64,000 nucleotides of DNA, from positions 557,933 through 621,932 of the forward strand of contig JAJEKV010000052.1 in NCBI GenBank assembly GCA_021234155.1. The letters run 5' to 3'. Made by a program: the position numbers and the translations under genes. Source of the DNA: Isoetes taiwanensis (lineage: Eukaryota; Streptophyta; Lycopodiopsida; Isoetales; Isoetaceae). The notes beneath the pieces were generated by a model. The model was given only the letters and a program-made list of their open reading frames with translations, was not told the DNA's origin and did not search any database. Shown here one piece after another: positions 32,399 through 45,300 of the stretch; position 1 is the stretch's first letter; each line of letters opens with the position of its first letter.

Positions 32399-32510
32399 CT
32401 GAGTCACGTCTGTGTCACGTCTGATGTGTCTGCAGCGACGTCTGTGTCACGTCGTCAGACGTCGCATAGACGTGACCTAGACGTCGCTAAATGACCTTTT
32501 TCCTGTTGTG
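32399..32510 (-). repeat. Possible CACTA-like terminus next to the satellite
   Basis: Reading the minus strand from about 32508 gives CACAACAGGAAAAAGGTCAT, then TTAGCGACGTCTAGG and further ACGTC units. Plant CACTA elements often start CACTACAA.AAAAA and have subterminal repeats with a similar TTTAGCGACG block. The opposite end was not found. It may have been lost at the Helitron junction. Confidence 0.3.
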
Positions 32511-32779
32511 ATACTTATGAATCCATCTACAAATGCACTGCAGATGTAGACTCCATTAGATACATGTACAACTGATACAACTGCAGTCCAAGCTCAAAAA
32601 TAAAAGCATCAATAAACAAGCAAATATATGCCTATGTACCTCTGCTTACAGATGTACACTAAAAGTTATACATGTACAAGGAATAGCAATGCACTGAAAG
32701 CCATACATGTAGAACTATGCAGATTACAATAACAAATATGAATTAAGAGAAATATAAGTTTAAATTAGTTGAGAGCAAT

Positions 32780-32940
32780 GCATACCTTTCACAGCAGAGA
32801 AACCAAGCTGAATTCGAATGCCCTCATCCCAGATGCAACCTTTTATGCAATTCTGTCTTTCATGGACCAGATAACACAAGCAGAAGAGGCAATAAGCATC
32901 TCTGTATGGAGCTAGCAGCAACAAACCAGTTTTGCCAAAG
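32780..32940 (-). pseudogene. 3' part of the interrupted coiled-coil gene
   Basis: On the minus strand from 32935 an open frame reads GKTGLLLLAPYRDAYCLFCL, continuing to IRIQLGFSAVK, where AAG-GTATGC could be a splice donor. This frame is continuous with the end of the frame at 37117 (CTCCGQGF) when the retrotransposon and one CAAAG copy are omitted. Six cysteines around the join suggest a zinc-binding segment. The protein family is unknown. Confidence 0.55.
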
Positions 32941-33299
32941 TGTTAGAGCCTAGACTCTAATCTTGCAAGAAGGATGAAAAACCCAACAATCCAAGCTCAA
33001 TCTATCAGAACAAGGCAATGCACAACACAAAGAATCATCATCTCCATAGCTAGATCAAGCAAAATCCTCTCTCTCAATACACCGTCTCTCCCTCTGTTCT
33101 TCTCTCTGCTCAGATAATACAGTGGCCATAATGGCTCCACAATGCATACGTGCAAATATCCTGCACGCGTGCATGCGCGTATATCACTCTATATACGGTA
33201 TATGATGAGTGTGGTGAGTGGTGACAAGTGTGGTGAGTGGTGAGTGGTGACGAATGTGGTGAGTGGTAATGAGTGTGGTGAGTGGTGATCACCCCAACA
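32941..33299 (-). repeat. LTR (3' LTR relative to gag)
   Basis: TG...CA ends. It contains GTGGTGAGTGGTGA minisatellite units near one end and the palindromic GCACGCGTGC and TGCATGCGCGT motifs. Directly inside (33300) lies GTGGCGACCACAGTGGGA, which resembles the primer-binding site on the other side. Confidence 0.9.
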
Positions 33300-33777
33300 G
33301 TGGCGACCACAGTGGGAAAATGTGCCACTCCGTGGCGGAGAACCCACAACAAAACAAACTAATATGGTCCTTGGGACATGTCCCCAAATGACCCATTTAC
33401 ACCCTCCTCAAATCCAAATGACTAATACAAACAAACTGGTCCAAAATGACAGTGACGAAACAGAGCCTTTGTAACTGTGGCAAACTTTGAAAGCTGATAT
33501 CTTGAGTTCCAGAACTCCGTTTGACCTGCACCATAGCTCGTTGGATTCGTATCGCCGAAACACATCCTTTGATGTAGGATAGATTGTATATTATGGAACT
33601 GTCACCATCTTGTTTTTACAGAAAAACGACCTGCTGTAACCCAAAAAATCTCCACAAATTTTCTGTAATTGGAGCTCTGCCAAGTCTGAATCCCTTAGAA
33701 TAGCACTGCTCTTTCAAAATAAGGCCTGAGATCCTTTCCATGCCTGGATTTAGAGAACAATTCTCCTGCTAGAGTCA

Positions 33778-36411
33778 TCAACCAACTCCAACCCTATTAA
33801 GTAAGCACCTTCCAAATAGGAGAATTCTGACAACATGAAATAACAGCAAAAAGTGTGGCCAAAGAACAAGCCACAGTCCAATAACCTGCTCAAATAGTAC
33901 TGCAGTAGCATACCAATGTGGCAAATCTGATGTGATGTAATAGAACTTGCTAAACTGACATATTCCAGGTAGCTTGTTAGTCTCAAATGGTGCAAACAAA
34001 CCTTTAGGAGCCTCTTTGGCTGCTGCACATTGAGATAAAGTGCTGCTCATGTCCAATTTCCCTTCCTTTATCACATAGTCATGCTTAAATTTACTCACCT
34101 CTTCCACACTTCCATGCTCAAACATGCAAGGAAAAAGTTGTCCTTGATTCTCATACTTCTTCGGACTGCTCAAAGCATAAAAACGTAGCAATTCTAGCTC
34201 ACGGTTTAGTGCCAAATCATCAAAGCAAATAAATTTCTCCATTTGAGGCATGTAAAGGTCTTGCTCAGCTGATATACATGTCTCAAATCTGAAAGTCTCA
34301 TAAAGAGGACTGTTGTCATTACTGTCACTAAGAGCATGTACCATATCTCCAGAGTGGTCCAATGCTAAAATATCATTGCTTTCCACTTCTAGCTCACATA
34401 ATAATGGTTCATCATCATCCAAAAATGTTTCATATGTATGAAAAGTCTCAAACTCAGGGCTGCTCAAGCATCTATCACTTTCTTTCTCATGACAATGCTC
34501 AAACTTATCATTTTCACATAAAAGAACATGCTCATACTCTTCCACTATGTGAGATGTAACTAGATTTACCTGATTTATGTTTGCCCCATCCATGCTTGAT
34601 TTCAGAGGATGATCTATATTCACTCCGCTGCCCGTATCTATATTTGCTCCGTTGACTAAATACCCATTGATACTCACATCGCAAAGAAATAGCCCTGGAT
34701 CCTTGGATTGCCGGGCTAGTGGCTCTATTATACTCTTATTTGTATCATTTGATAGAATTTGTGGGACTGAAATTTCTAATTTTCTTCTTCCTCCTAACTC
34801 TTGCAATTGCTCAAGAGTAAGTGTAACTTTAGTAGCCAAAACTTGGCTGATCACATCATCTTCATTTTGAACTTCCTCATCCACCATAGGAGGCATCATT
34901 ATGGGCTGATTTCCTTCTGTAGACTGAAACTGTTCTGTGGGTAGCACATTGAATTGCACCTTCTTAGGTGCTGATACCTTCAAAGCTTGTTCCTTCAAAG
35001 CCTTTGGAAAAGAGGTCTTAGTCTTCTCCGCAATTGGCACTACTCTTGGTTCTTGAACAACCTTTTGTGATCTTGTAACTGCATTTACTTCTCCAATCTC
35101 TTCTTCTTGCTGAAATGGGTCATTCTCCACCTCAACAAATCCACAATTTACTACTGATTTTTCCTTCTCTTGCTTCTTAAGCTCCTCAATAAGAGCCTTA
35201 ACTTGAGGATTATCAATGTACTTTGCATCTTGAATGCGAACATCATTATTAGGAAGAGGTACTGATTCAAATACTTGCTGCCTTGGTGGATACTTGTTGG
35301 TTGCCCATTCTGGTTTCCCATGGATTTTCCAACAAGTAGTCTCATCATGCTTGAATTTATCACATAACTTGCAATATAAATGAGCCTTACTTGGATACCA
35401 TCCTTGTTTTGGCTGCACCATTGGTGTGGAACCCATTGGAACTTGTTGGGCAATTGGAGCTTGTGGCATCATTGGAACTTGTGGTATGATAGGTGCTGCT
35501 TGCATTGGTTGAATAGAAATAGGTGGTGCTTGTTGCACAACAGCAAATACCGGATTGGCCCTCTCAAAGAATCTCTTCTCCCTACATTCTTGATCATTAT
35601 GACCCTTGATTTGGCATCTTGAGCAGAATTTCAGCAATCTACATGTAGTATCAGAATGCCCAATAGACCCACAATACTCACAAGTAATAAACTGCACCTC
35701 CCTTGGCTTCTCACCAATTGTAAGCTTAGAAATCTTGGCTGCAATATCCTCTGTTTTATGCTCTGGAGCAGCAACTTCATGAATGTATCCCAGCTTATCT
35801 TCAGCCTTGAGAGCATACTTTTGTGCCTCTAGTAATGTTGTAGGCTGTTTGGCCTTCACCTTATGAGCAATAGCTCGTTTCAGCCCCTTCACATACCATT
35901 GGATATCCATTTCATCATTCCTTGCAATCTTCCAATGAACTACGGCTTTGAGAACCGCAATATACCTCTGATTATACTCTCTAATTGATTCATCTTCCTT
36001 TTGTGTGAAATTGGTCCACCTTTCCATAGTCTTATCCTTACCATGAACTTCTTGATAATTAGCAATGAAATCTTCCTTTAATTCCTGATATGTCATGGTA
36101 TCTGGCTGAGTTTGTGCCCATTCCTCCACTGAATCTTGCAAAGAACTATGAAACCAAAGAAAATAATCACCAACCGGTAACTTACATTGCTAGCAATACC
36201 TCTCAAACTTCACAATATGCTTCAAAGGATCCCGATCCACCAGATCATCAAACTTTGGAATCCCCATTGTCTGAAAACCCCATACCATAGGTGGTAATAC
36301 AGCCATCTCTGCCTCTTCTTGGGTTTCTTGAAATTGGAAAAATGAAATTGAATCTCCCTTCAATTTGAAAAACGAAATTGGATTACCTTCTAGATCAGTA
36401 AATGGAATCAA
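33778..36411 (-). CDS. Gag polyprotein with protease trace, one in-frame stop
   Basis: The frame begins MIPFTDLEGNPISFFKLKG at 36411. It meets one stop codon at 36190-36192 (after FERYC), then continues in the same frame to 33778. The retrotransposon gag domain includes GDYFLWFHSSLQ.SVEEWAQ, YQELKEDFIANY, and W..FTQKEDESIREYNQRY. Three CX2CX4HX4C knuckles follow (CEYCGSIGHSDTTC, CSRCQIKGHNDQEC, CKLCDKFKHDETTC). Farther on, a sequence resembling a retropepsin active site, NGANIDTGSGVNI, ends in an apparently unrelated acidic tail. The usual polymerase region is missing. The stop could be a mutation, an assembly error, or readthrough. Confidence 0.8.
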
Positions 36412-36727
36412 AACCTCCTAGATCTGAGAATTAGACCCCAGATCTGCTCCCAAATCTGAAAACGAAATTGAATCTTGATGGAATTTTGAGCCCAAAGATT
36501 GACTCACCGGTCCCCTTCTTGTTACGATAGAGCTTGGTGGTATCTCCTTCTTACTTCTCTTGGGCATAAAACTATGCTCCCCTTGTCAAATTTTACTCCA
36601 CAAATCAATTACGGCAAAATCCCCTTTACCCAAGAAATTGCTCCTTTCTCAATGGTGTCGTTCTTTACCGACGATCACCAATACCAATGGTAACAACTCA
36701 TTTTTCAATGGAAATTCTTGCCGATCA

Positions 36728-36757
36728 ATGGTCTGTTTCCCACCGTGGTCGCCAAAT
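36728..36757 (-). promoter_or_regulatory. Primer-binding-site-like sequence
   Basis: On the minus strand just after the 5' LTR: TTGGCGACCACGGTGGGAAA. Its form (TTGGCG..) is like plant Ty3-type primer-binding sites. A nearly identical sequence lies, inverted, beside the other LTR at 33300. Confidence 0.5.
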
Positions 36758-37116
36758 TGTTAGAGCCTAGACTCTAACCTTGCAAGAAGGATGAAAAACC
36801 CAACAATCCAAGCTCAATCTATCAGAACAAGGCAATGCACAACACAAAGAATCATCATCTCCATAGCTAGATCAAGCAAAATCCTCTCTCTCAATACACC
36901 GTCTCTCCCTCTGTTCTTCTCTCTGCTCAGATAATACAGTGGCCATAATGGCTCCACAATGCATACGTGCAAATATCCTGCACGCGTGCATGCGCGTATA
37001 TCACTCTATATACGGTATATGATGAGTGTGGTGAGTGGTGACAAGTGTGGTGAGTGGTGAGTGGTGACGAATGTGGTGAGTGGTAATGAGTGTGGTGAGT
37101 GGTGATCACCCCAACA
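36758..37116 (-). repeat. LTR (5' LTR relative to gag)
   Basis: Direct copy of 32941-33299, same length, bounded inside by the primer-binding-like site and outside by CAAAG. Confidence 0.9.
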
Positions 37117-38232
37117 CAAAGCCTTGGCCACAACAGGTACATGAACTGAATGTGATGAACTGCTCTATAGAAGTAGCTCCTACAGGGTAGGGCCTCGGGT
37201 GCAGAACAATATGTCCTGCTCTCCCCATGAAATCCAAAATCTGTGAATGCCTTTGCTGAACCAATTCAATGCAATTAAGTTTTTCCTTTGCTTGTTCAAT
37301 TGAGATTTCATGCCTTTCAATTTCTTTAGTTGTTTCCTGCAAACCAATTTCTAGCTTAGAAGAGTGCTGCTCTTTCTCATGTCTACTCATAACCAAGTCT
37401 TCCAACTTGTACTTCAACACTCCGAAGATAACTTGATTTCCAGCAGGATCCTGGGACAATTTGTCAAATTCCTGTTTTGTCTCATCTATTTTCTGGCAGA
37501 TCTGCTGCAGATCTTCGGATAGCATATCCTTTACCCTCAATCCGGCTGATGACCTTCAATGCATCCCTCTTTTTTTCTTCCAGTGCTTCTACTTCATTCA
37601 ATAGGTTAGTTTTCTCCTCCAACCCATGCTTAAGTAACTGCTTTATTGTGTCAACGTCTGATCTAGAATAACCCAGGGCTCTAATATTCTGCTGCAATAC
37701 GATCTCCTGTTTGATATTTGAGGATTTACCTGTTGTAGGGTCCTCTGTAACGTCTGAAATGAAGGTTTTGGCAAGATCTTTGGCGGTCCTAGCAACGTCC
37801 CTTCAAGTGAAGAGCAAATGCTCTGGCAAAATAGGTAGAAATATAATGGTTTGTAACCTGTTTCTTGCCATAAACCAATTCATAATATTTAAAAAAATCA
37901 TCTTTCCATGCGTTCTGGATTCTCCCTTCCTTGAATCCTCGTCTATTTTTTGGAGCTTCACCCCATACCTCGTTCATAACCATCTCTAGGTTGGGTATGT
38001 GGGCCTCTGCATGTTTATCACGGAGGTCTTTGGCTTGGATCACATCAGAACCCAAACGTAAACTCCTTGGAGGTAAAATTCCACTGCCGGAAGCACTGGC
38101 TTCTTGCTTGGGCTGTGGTGATGAGCAAGCACTCATCTGGGGGCGTTTTGGGGCCATAGCTAGATGAAGAATTCGTGATCGGAATTCAAGCAGAGAAGGC
38201 AGGGGCGGGATAGTGAACGAGAGGCAAACCAA
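37117..38232 (-). pseudogene. Coiled-coil protein gene, 5' part, interrupted by the retrotransposon
   Basis: The frame from 38232 (a second start, MAPKRPQMSACSSP, at about 38157) runs through DVIQAKDLRDKHAEAHIPNLE and QVTNHYISTYFARAFAL. An extra G near 37796 shifts the frame to DVARTAKDLAKTFISDV and RALGYSRSDVDTIKQLLKHG. A second shift near 37545 leads to the heptad-rich ETKQEFDKLSQDP...KEIERHEISIEQAKEKL (about 37500-37270). The end is HPRPYPVGATSIEQF and CTCCGQGF at the insertion point. The product would be a roughly 400-residue coiled-coil protein with a cysteine-rich C-terminus, continued at 32935. I do not recognise it. Two frameshifts plus the insertion make this copy non-functional. Confidence 0.6.
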
Positions 38233-38249
38233 GAAAGAATTTGGGAAAG

Positions 38250-39345
38250 AATTTCAAAATCCGAAAATTGTGCGGTTTCAGAGTGGTGGATAGCCATTAA
38301 TCATGGCAGTTACTAGCGGGTCATGATGACAGTTATTCCAAAAATGTGCATTCGGTACATATGTATATGTACAAAAAGAGCTACATACCTTTCATGCTTT
38401 TACCTGGTTCAAGATGTGGACTAAGGATTCTAGGAAGGCTCCTACTAGAGACACGAAATGCTAACTCATCTGGAGTCCTAACTTCCAGATGATCTACAAA
38501 GAACTCTAATCCAAATACCTACTCCTGAGGAACTCCCTCCTATCCTTGGCGTTTCCATGGTCTTCGAGGTCGAAGTAGTGCTCACTCCAAGATTGTGCAC
38601 ACGCTCTAGGGGGCTGCTGTGCTAGGCTATGCCACAGCAAATGACTCTCGAAATAGAGTTTCGGGTCGGGCGTGAAGAAGGTTCCCAGGGTGTTGCAGCC
38701 AGAAAAGAGGCCTAGGGTTAGGGTTTAGGCCTATATAGGTTAGGGTCCACATGTCATGGCACGTAGCTCCAATGGGATATGGCCGTGTCGCGACTGTCCA
38801 ATAGGATGAGGCCATATGGAATTTGGCCTTATCCTAAGGGTATCTAAGTTATATAAATAACTTAGACATGCACCCTATGCCACTAATTAAGGGTATACAA
38901 GGCTACGAAGGTAGACTTGTATGGTGACGGACCCAGAAATATACATATTTATGGCGTATATCTCCCTGGAACGTCACAGGAGGAAAAATCTTTCTGCAAA
39001 TGCATGATTTTACTGCCTAGACGCAGATGAATGAAGAAGATGCAGCATTCGTTTTGTTATACCTTCAGACTATTGCTAAACTTCGCTTTCTTGCTTCACC
39101 AGTGTGAAATATAGATAAAGGACAAAGAGCTTGCCCAGTTATTTTTGGCATGCCATGGCCGCATGAGAAGCTCAGCTTCGATTGTTGGAAGAAGGTAGGA
39201 CGGCGAAGCATAAAAAAAAAACACTAAAAGAACACTAAAAAAAAACACTCAATGAAATCTCGACCATAGGATCAATGTCATTAAATCTCAGCCATAGAAG
39301 TTAGGGCATGGTCCATTACTTGCACTAAAACATTATAATATAAGA
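38250..39345 (-). mobile_element. Helitron 5' end at 39345, 3' end uncertain
   Basis: The minus-strand sequence from 39345 reads TCTTATATTATAATGTTTTA, with host A before it, matching the other Helitron starts. A possible 3' end is CTAG at 38445-38448 (next base T), preceded by a perfect 9-bp stem TCATCTGGA/TCCAGATGA. The 17-nt gap between stem and CTAG is longer than usual. The short ORFs inside show no domain. Confidence 0.35.
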
Positions 39346-42300
39346 TCATTGGAGGCGCCTATGATTTTGAAATATGAAATACGATTTCGCCTAAGGTTTT
39401 GAGGGAATATCGAATCTATATGACTTTGCCTAAGATTTTAGAATTTGAAATACGGGGGCTTGAACCTCTACCAAAATAACTTAATGTCCTAATAAGACTA
39501 CTTTAACCAATGTACTCAGTGAGCTAATGTGATTATTTTTATAACCCATTTAATTGTTTTAGAGATATATAGTCTATGGTTTCAGGAATTGTTATTTTTA
39601 CATCCTTATCAAATCCCTTTGAGACCCCCTGTTATTTTGCTACATATTGATTGCGATTGATTGAGGAATCGATGATGCAGAAGGAAATGTATCATATTGC
39701 ATGTTAATAAACAGAATTGATGCATCTTGGCATATCTAGTTAATAAAGATAAACTAAAGCCAAGGAAGTCATATGACATAGTCATGTGGAATGCGACTTC
39801 TCTATGGGAAGAAGGGTTTTGAGAAGCTTATGAGTTAAGAATATGGTTATGGCATGTGCCATTATATGACTCATAAAATTATAAGGTATAAAATGGATTG
39901 AATAACGAGGCATAGCTAGTGGATTCAATTGCTACATTAAGATAAGATGTTACATTCCTAATGAGAGGAATGGTTCTATAAGGACATTGCAAGTGATGAT
40001 GGGCATAGCTCTATAGAGATATTAGGTGTGAATATTTGCCATGTAAAGTGATAGCTAGTGCATTATATATAATAGCATCCTCGAATGAGCTTTCCTTATG
40101 GGGGGAATACGGGTATTTCAATAAACTCCTTGTGAAGTATTGAAATATATATGTAAATCTATAGATGATACATCCTGATACTTTTAGTGCCTTGTATATA
40201 AGAGTCAAATAGAGATAGTGACAATTAATGGTATACATATAGTTCTGGTACTACTTGAATGAATACTGCATGGATAAGTTGATATGTAATAGAGTCTCTT
40301 GGATCTTGTACTTAATGTTTCATGAAAGTTATACCTTGGCATTTGAAATATATTCGTGATGCTAGTATCATATGAGATTAGTATATGCTTGTATGATTAT
40401 TATATAATGATGTTATGGGCTAGCATTGTTAAAATTGACTAGAAACGTGTGCCCGGTGATGCCGAGCATTAGTCGTGGACATGTGGAATGAGTAGACGTG
40501 AGGAAGTTTATAGCTGGAGTAATAAGCTATAAATGTAGTCAGTATTTGTAGACGTAATGTAATGCCAACTGTAAAGGGTTTAATGGATGCATTGCATTAG
40601 CCCTATGCACATGGAATGGGCATTAACATGGTGCTGAATAAAATAGCTAGACATAATGGAATGCATGGAGTTAGGTATTGTTCCCTGGTTGTGGTAGTTT
40701 ATGGCTTTTGGAAAATCGCAGATTAAATGCAGATCTCTATCTGCATCAAAGTGCCATCTTTCTTGTTTCCACACAATCAGTCGAGTTCCAATGCGCAACC
40801 CATTCCTAGCGGAGATTGTCCTCTTAAATGGACATTGCACTTAAAATTTAACCACTGCAACTAATTAAATCATCATTTGAGTGTGAGAGGGGGCGTTCGT
40901 ACATAAGAGCTATGGTCAAATATTGGCAACGTTGCTTTACCAAATACACATCATAGTGCATCGAGCTTTAGTTCATCTTTTTTTATATTGCATACTGGTT
41001 AGTGATAGAAGTTCCTTAAGTTGTTTGTTGAAAAGCAGTGTTTTTTATTTCCTTTTTGTTTTTATTGTTTTTTTGTCTTTGATTCGAGGTGCTATTAGAC
41101 TAATTGTAGTGTCGCATTTGTTTTTTAGAGTTCAGTCATTTTTTCCATTGTATGAAGTTCTTACGTTTTCGGTCTTATAAATTTTGAATTTGGTGTTCAG
41201 TTGTTTCTTTGGCATTGTATGACGTTCTTAAGTTTTCGGTCTTGCAAATTCTAAATTCAGGTCCGAGGAAAACCTCTTGAAATTATATCAACGATGATAT
41301 CCTTGTAATAGCAAAACATGTACAATATTATAAGACATGTCCAACTATATTTCATCAACATAGTTGTCGTAAAGGCAGCTTGAGCAACTTAGGAAGGGAT
41401 GTATAATTATATTGCCATGGACCTGTATTGACAACCTATCATGTATATGTTAACCCCAAATAGTAAACTGAGAACACTTAAACTATGTTTATCATAGATA
41501 AGACATAGATATATATTCAAAATCTATGCTGCTCACGTGACAATGGCAAAATGTCTTAATAAACTCTAAACCTATTAAACAACATAGTAAATAGTTTAAC
41601 AACCAGACAACTTTGGAAACTCCAGAGACATGATACCTGCTCTTTAAACTACTACTTTTTGCTCGAAAAAGATACTGCGTCTATTGTTTGTTAGTTGTTG
41701 ATTCAGATGGTCTTCTACAGTCTTAAAATAATTCACTGTTGCTGCCTCAGACAATGTAATGCTTCTGCAACAAGTTGAATGGAAGTGCCTTGTGAAGTCA
41801 TGCAGCGTGTAATTCAAAACTGTCTTGCACAACCTGAATAATTTTTAAGCAAAAGCATGCACATAGAAATTTTTGGAGCATATGCTAATGTGCAAGAAAC
41901 CCTTAGAAAAGCCAGTTCAAGTAAGATTTTCATGCCTCCCGTCTTGCTGCCCAGTCTTTGGTAATCGTGAAGATGATGATTGTTGTCTCATGATTGCTGC
42001 GAGTCAAAGATGTGCTTTTCCAGCAATGCACTTCAAAAAGATCAATACTAGAGACGATGAAATGTGGGTTTCATGAGGTCCTTGGACTCCAAGTGCAGTT
42101 TAGAATGTAAGAACTTGTTGCATCAGGGCAGACTCCAATAATGATGACCTTGATTGAGCAATCTGCATTGTTCTTTCTGCTTCAAGTACATTTACATTAG
42201 ATGTAAAAAAAGCTATAGATAGTAGATGAACACAAAGCTCTATAGTAACTAATGCATCCACATGTAAGTAAATTTCATACACAACCAATTTGTGTCCTTT

Positions 42301-45300
42301 GAGTTAGAACTCCACATTGCATATTAAGAAATTCAGTCAAAAAATGTAGTATAACTTTGGGATTATAATTTAGTCAATGTACAAAGCATAATTGATTCAA
42401 CTTCAACTGCCAAGGAGGTATACAGCAGACCTTCTAAATTATCACAAAGGAATAAATTGATGTGGCTTTTCAGCAATAACGATATGTTAGCAATACATAT
42501 AAGCTTGACCCTTACTGCTCCTTCCTAGAGCGTTGAAATGTCGAATTCATACACCAAAGACAAATTACAAAAGATTACCTTCAACTTCCATATTTGCTGT
42601 CCTTGTTGCGGCTGATATTAGACTGAGTGATGTTTGCAATGATAGCATTGCCTGGAGGTTACTCGGTGCCCCACAAATGACAAAGAACTGCAAACTTGAC
42701 ATGTTGCAAAGCATATGACATAATGATGAGGAAGCATGATGTAGCTATTGTGGAATTGCCAGAACAGGGCCAAGCATGACGCTGCAAATATACATCAATA
42801 TACTTGCTCCAAATAAAAGGCATTATAGACAAACAAAAGATGCTTCTACTTGCACCTTTTTGGACTTCCACATATGACCCTACCTTTTGCAGCTTGAATT
42901 GCATATGTAACTTCTTCATGGGTGTGATATGTTCTTGATGGGTGCAATACGTCTTGAAAGCCTATGGTGACATGCAAGCTACAGAAAAATACATGATACT
43001 TGCCAAATGCAACTTTGTTAAGGAGGCAAGGCAAGTTTTGGATGAACTCCTAGTTTATGATGTTATGCCTTGAATCACATAATTTCAGGGGATACAGATC
43101 AAGAACATGCAGAGGAAACATTGAAATGCTTTGATGAGATGCAAAGGATCAAAGAAAAAGAGAGAAGCGAGCAAACTTACCAGCACATTGGGTTGGATGC
43201 TTAAGTTACAGGTAGATGCAAAGGTTTGGAGATGACGGTAGCTTTTGTGGGTAGCATTGCATGTAGGCATCATGCAAACGTGCTTCTTTCTGTTAGAATT
43301 CTGCAATATCATTCACTACAAACACTGATATGTAGCAAAATCTATAGCATCAAGGGAATAAAAGTTTTGCACCTTTAACTTCGGAATGCTATTTTTTGCA
43401 AAGATCCTCAATGGTAAGTAGTTTGAAATCCTATTTAAAAGAATAGAATAGAATAGAATAGAATAGAATGGTGCCACTGCAAGGAATGCCAAATTAAAAA
43501 AAAGAAAAAAGAAAAAAAGAAAATAGCTCCAAGATTTAGAAACAACAATATTGAAGCAAAATGAAACTAACAGTCTTTAGCAACACAATCACATCATCAG
43601 CGAAATATTGGCAGGGGTGTGCAGTGGAAGGTGATTTGGAAATGCTTACTATCTACTCCCAATAGTGTTTTTCATTTTCAAATGAAACCTGCCAAAAAAC
43701 ATCCCATTCAAAACATTGTTAGGAGTGGGCTTAATGGTGTTGATCGCCCATAGGCTACTGCCAAACCTATGAACATACCAAACCCTCTTGTTGCAGAGCA
43801 CAAAATAGCATGCCAATATACTCTATTTTTCATGGGAGAAGACAAAACAACATGCCAATTTGAAGCTCTGTATTCTGTAAAACTCAAAGGAGCAAATCGT
43901 AATCTACTCGGTTGAAGTCATACGATCACAAATTTACTCTGTGCATAAGGTGAGACTTCTAAAATTGGATTCCTCCCAAAGAGACATAGCCTGCGCTACA
44001 AAAAACATGAAGGGACTTTAAGAAAATCACTTTTGTTCAGAAAGAAATGCACAGACAGAAGTCAAGAGCTTGTTACAATTAAGAGCTGAAATAATACAAT
44101 ACAGGGATCCAATATTTATTTGCCTTGCTAACGATGGGATCACATATCCCTTTACAATACATTAAAACAAATGGCAAGTATTCTTCTTTGAAAATGCATA
44201 GATGTATAGTAATCTGTTATGGTGAATAGATATCCTAGTTCAGAAAGATGCTAAATCTAGAATATAGATTGTGAAAAAACAGAGTCTTAGAAAAATGGAT
44301 CAAACTTGCAGTCTACATTTCATGTGTTTGATAACATCCTCACCCACAGTGACAATGGAAGATTAAACAGGCTTGTCATTCCAAAAATCAATGCAGAAGC
44401 ACATTTTTCCTTGTGATGGAATTGTGGAGAAAAAGAAAAGCAAATGATTCCTAACTTTACAAAATTTAAAGACGCATGTAGTAATGTCTTTAGACACACT
44501 TGCATATGAAATTGAACAAATTTAACATTGCAATACCTTCTATTCCGAATATGATAACACTCCAGCAAATTTGCAACTCCAAATATAATATAAAACATTC
44601 AACCCTGAAAAAAAAGAAAAGCAACAGCAAATGATGACAACATTTTACAATCTACTCTCAGTGTAAATGGCCAAAGATATCCAAATAAAGAACATCTTCA
44701 AATCAAAATGAAGCGTAAAGAGACTACTACAAATTAGAACTAAAAATAAGCGAAATATGACTCATTAAAAACTCGAACTTCAAAGTTATTGTAGCAAGAT
44801 AAGCAAGCAAATTTGCTTGAACCTGGAATCATTGTTCATGTTTCACCAATATATAAATGGGTTACATGCAATGCAATGCCCAGCATTTTTGGGAGACATA
44901 TCAGAGTCTGGTTAATAGCATTCACAGAACTATTACACTGGATAGGCATCTTAGAAACAACCACATTCAGATAACCTCCTTTTCTTGTTTGATTCTTTAA
45001 GTATTCTTCAAGTATTAGATAGTTGGGCATCTTAGATAAAGGAAGGAAGGAAGGAACCATCATAGACAACCATCATCGCAAACTAATTCATCCGAAGATA
45101 TAAAGACTTGATGTAACAAACTCTTAATTGAAGATGAAGATCAAACTGCGAAAAACTGTAACCTCGCAAATGACTACAGGAACTCTCTGCCAGTCTCGCC
45201 TTGGTAAATTAAAATGAAAGAACAGATTCAATAAAGCATCAACGACACTAACCTAGAATGGACTGGGAAGATGGGTTGCTGACTAGGCTGCCTCTTCTCC

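Larger units (their letters stand above)
32941..37116 (-). mobile_element. LTR retrotransposon, gag-only (TR-GAG-like), 4.2 kb
   Basis: Two 359-bp direct LTRs (32941-33299 and 36758-37116) begin TGTTAGAGCC and end CACCCCAACA. They are nearly identical (one T/C difference noticed near position 23). CAAAG flanks both sides (32936-32940 and 37117-37121), a 5-bp target duplication typical of LTR elements. The only coding region is a minus-strand gag plus a trace of protease. Reverse transcriptase and integrase are absent, so it needs enzymes in trans. The near-identical LTRs indicate a recent insertion. Confidence 0.9.

Noticed and set aside
31925-32494. 189-codon plus-strand ORF
   Set aside because: It is a translation of the 93-bp satellite, with an equally open minus strand.
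33778-36411. Endogenous pararetrovirus
   Set aside because: No movement protein, reverse transcriptase or coat motif was seen. 359-bp LTRs with a 5-bp duplication fit an LTR retrotransposon.
40923-41180. Hydrophobic 85-codon plus-strand ORF as a membrane protein
   Set aside because: T-rich DNA gives F/L/V-rich translations by chance. It partly overlaps a non-coding near-tandem repeat and has no supporting context.
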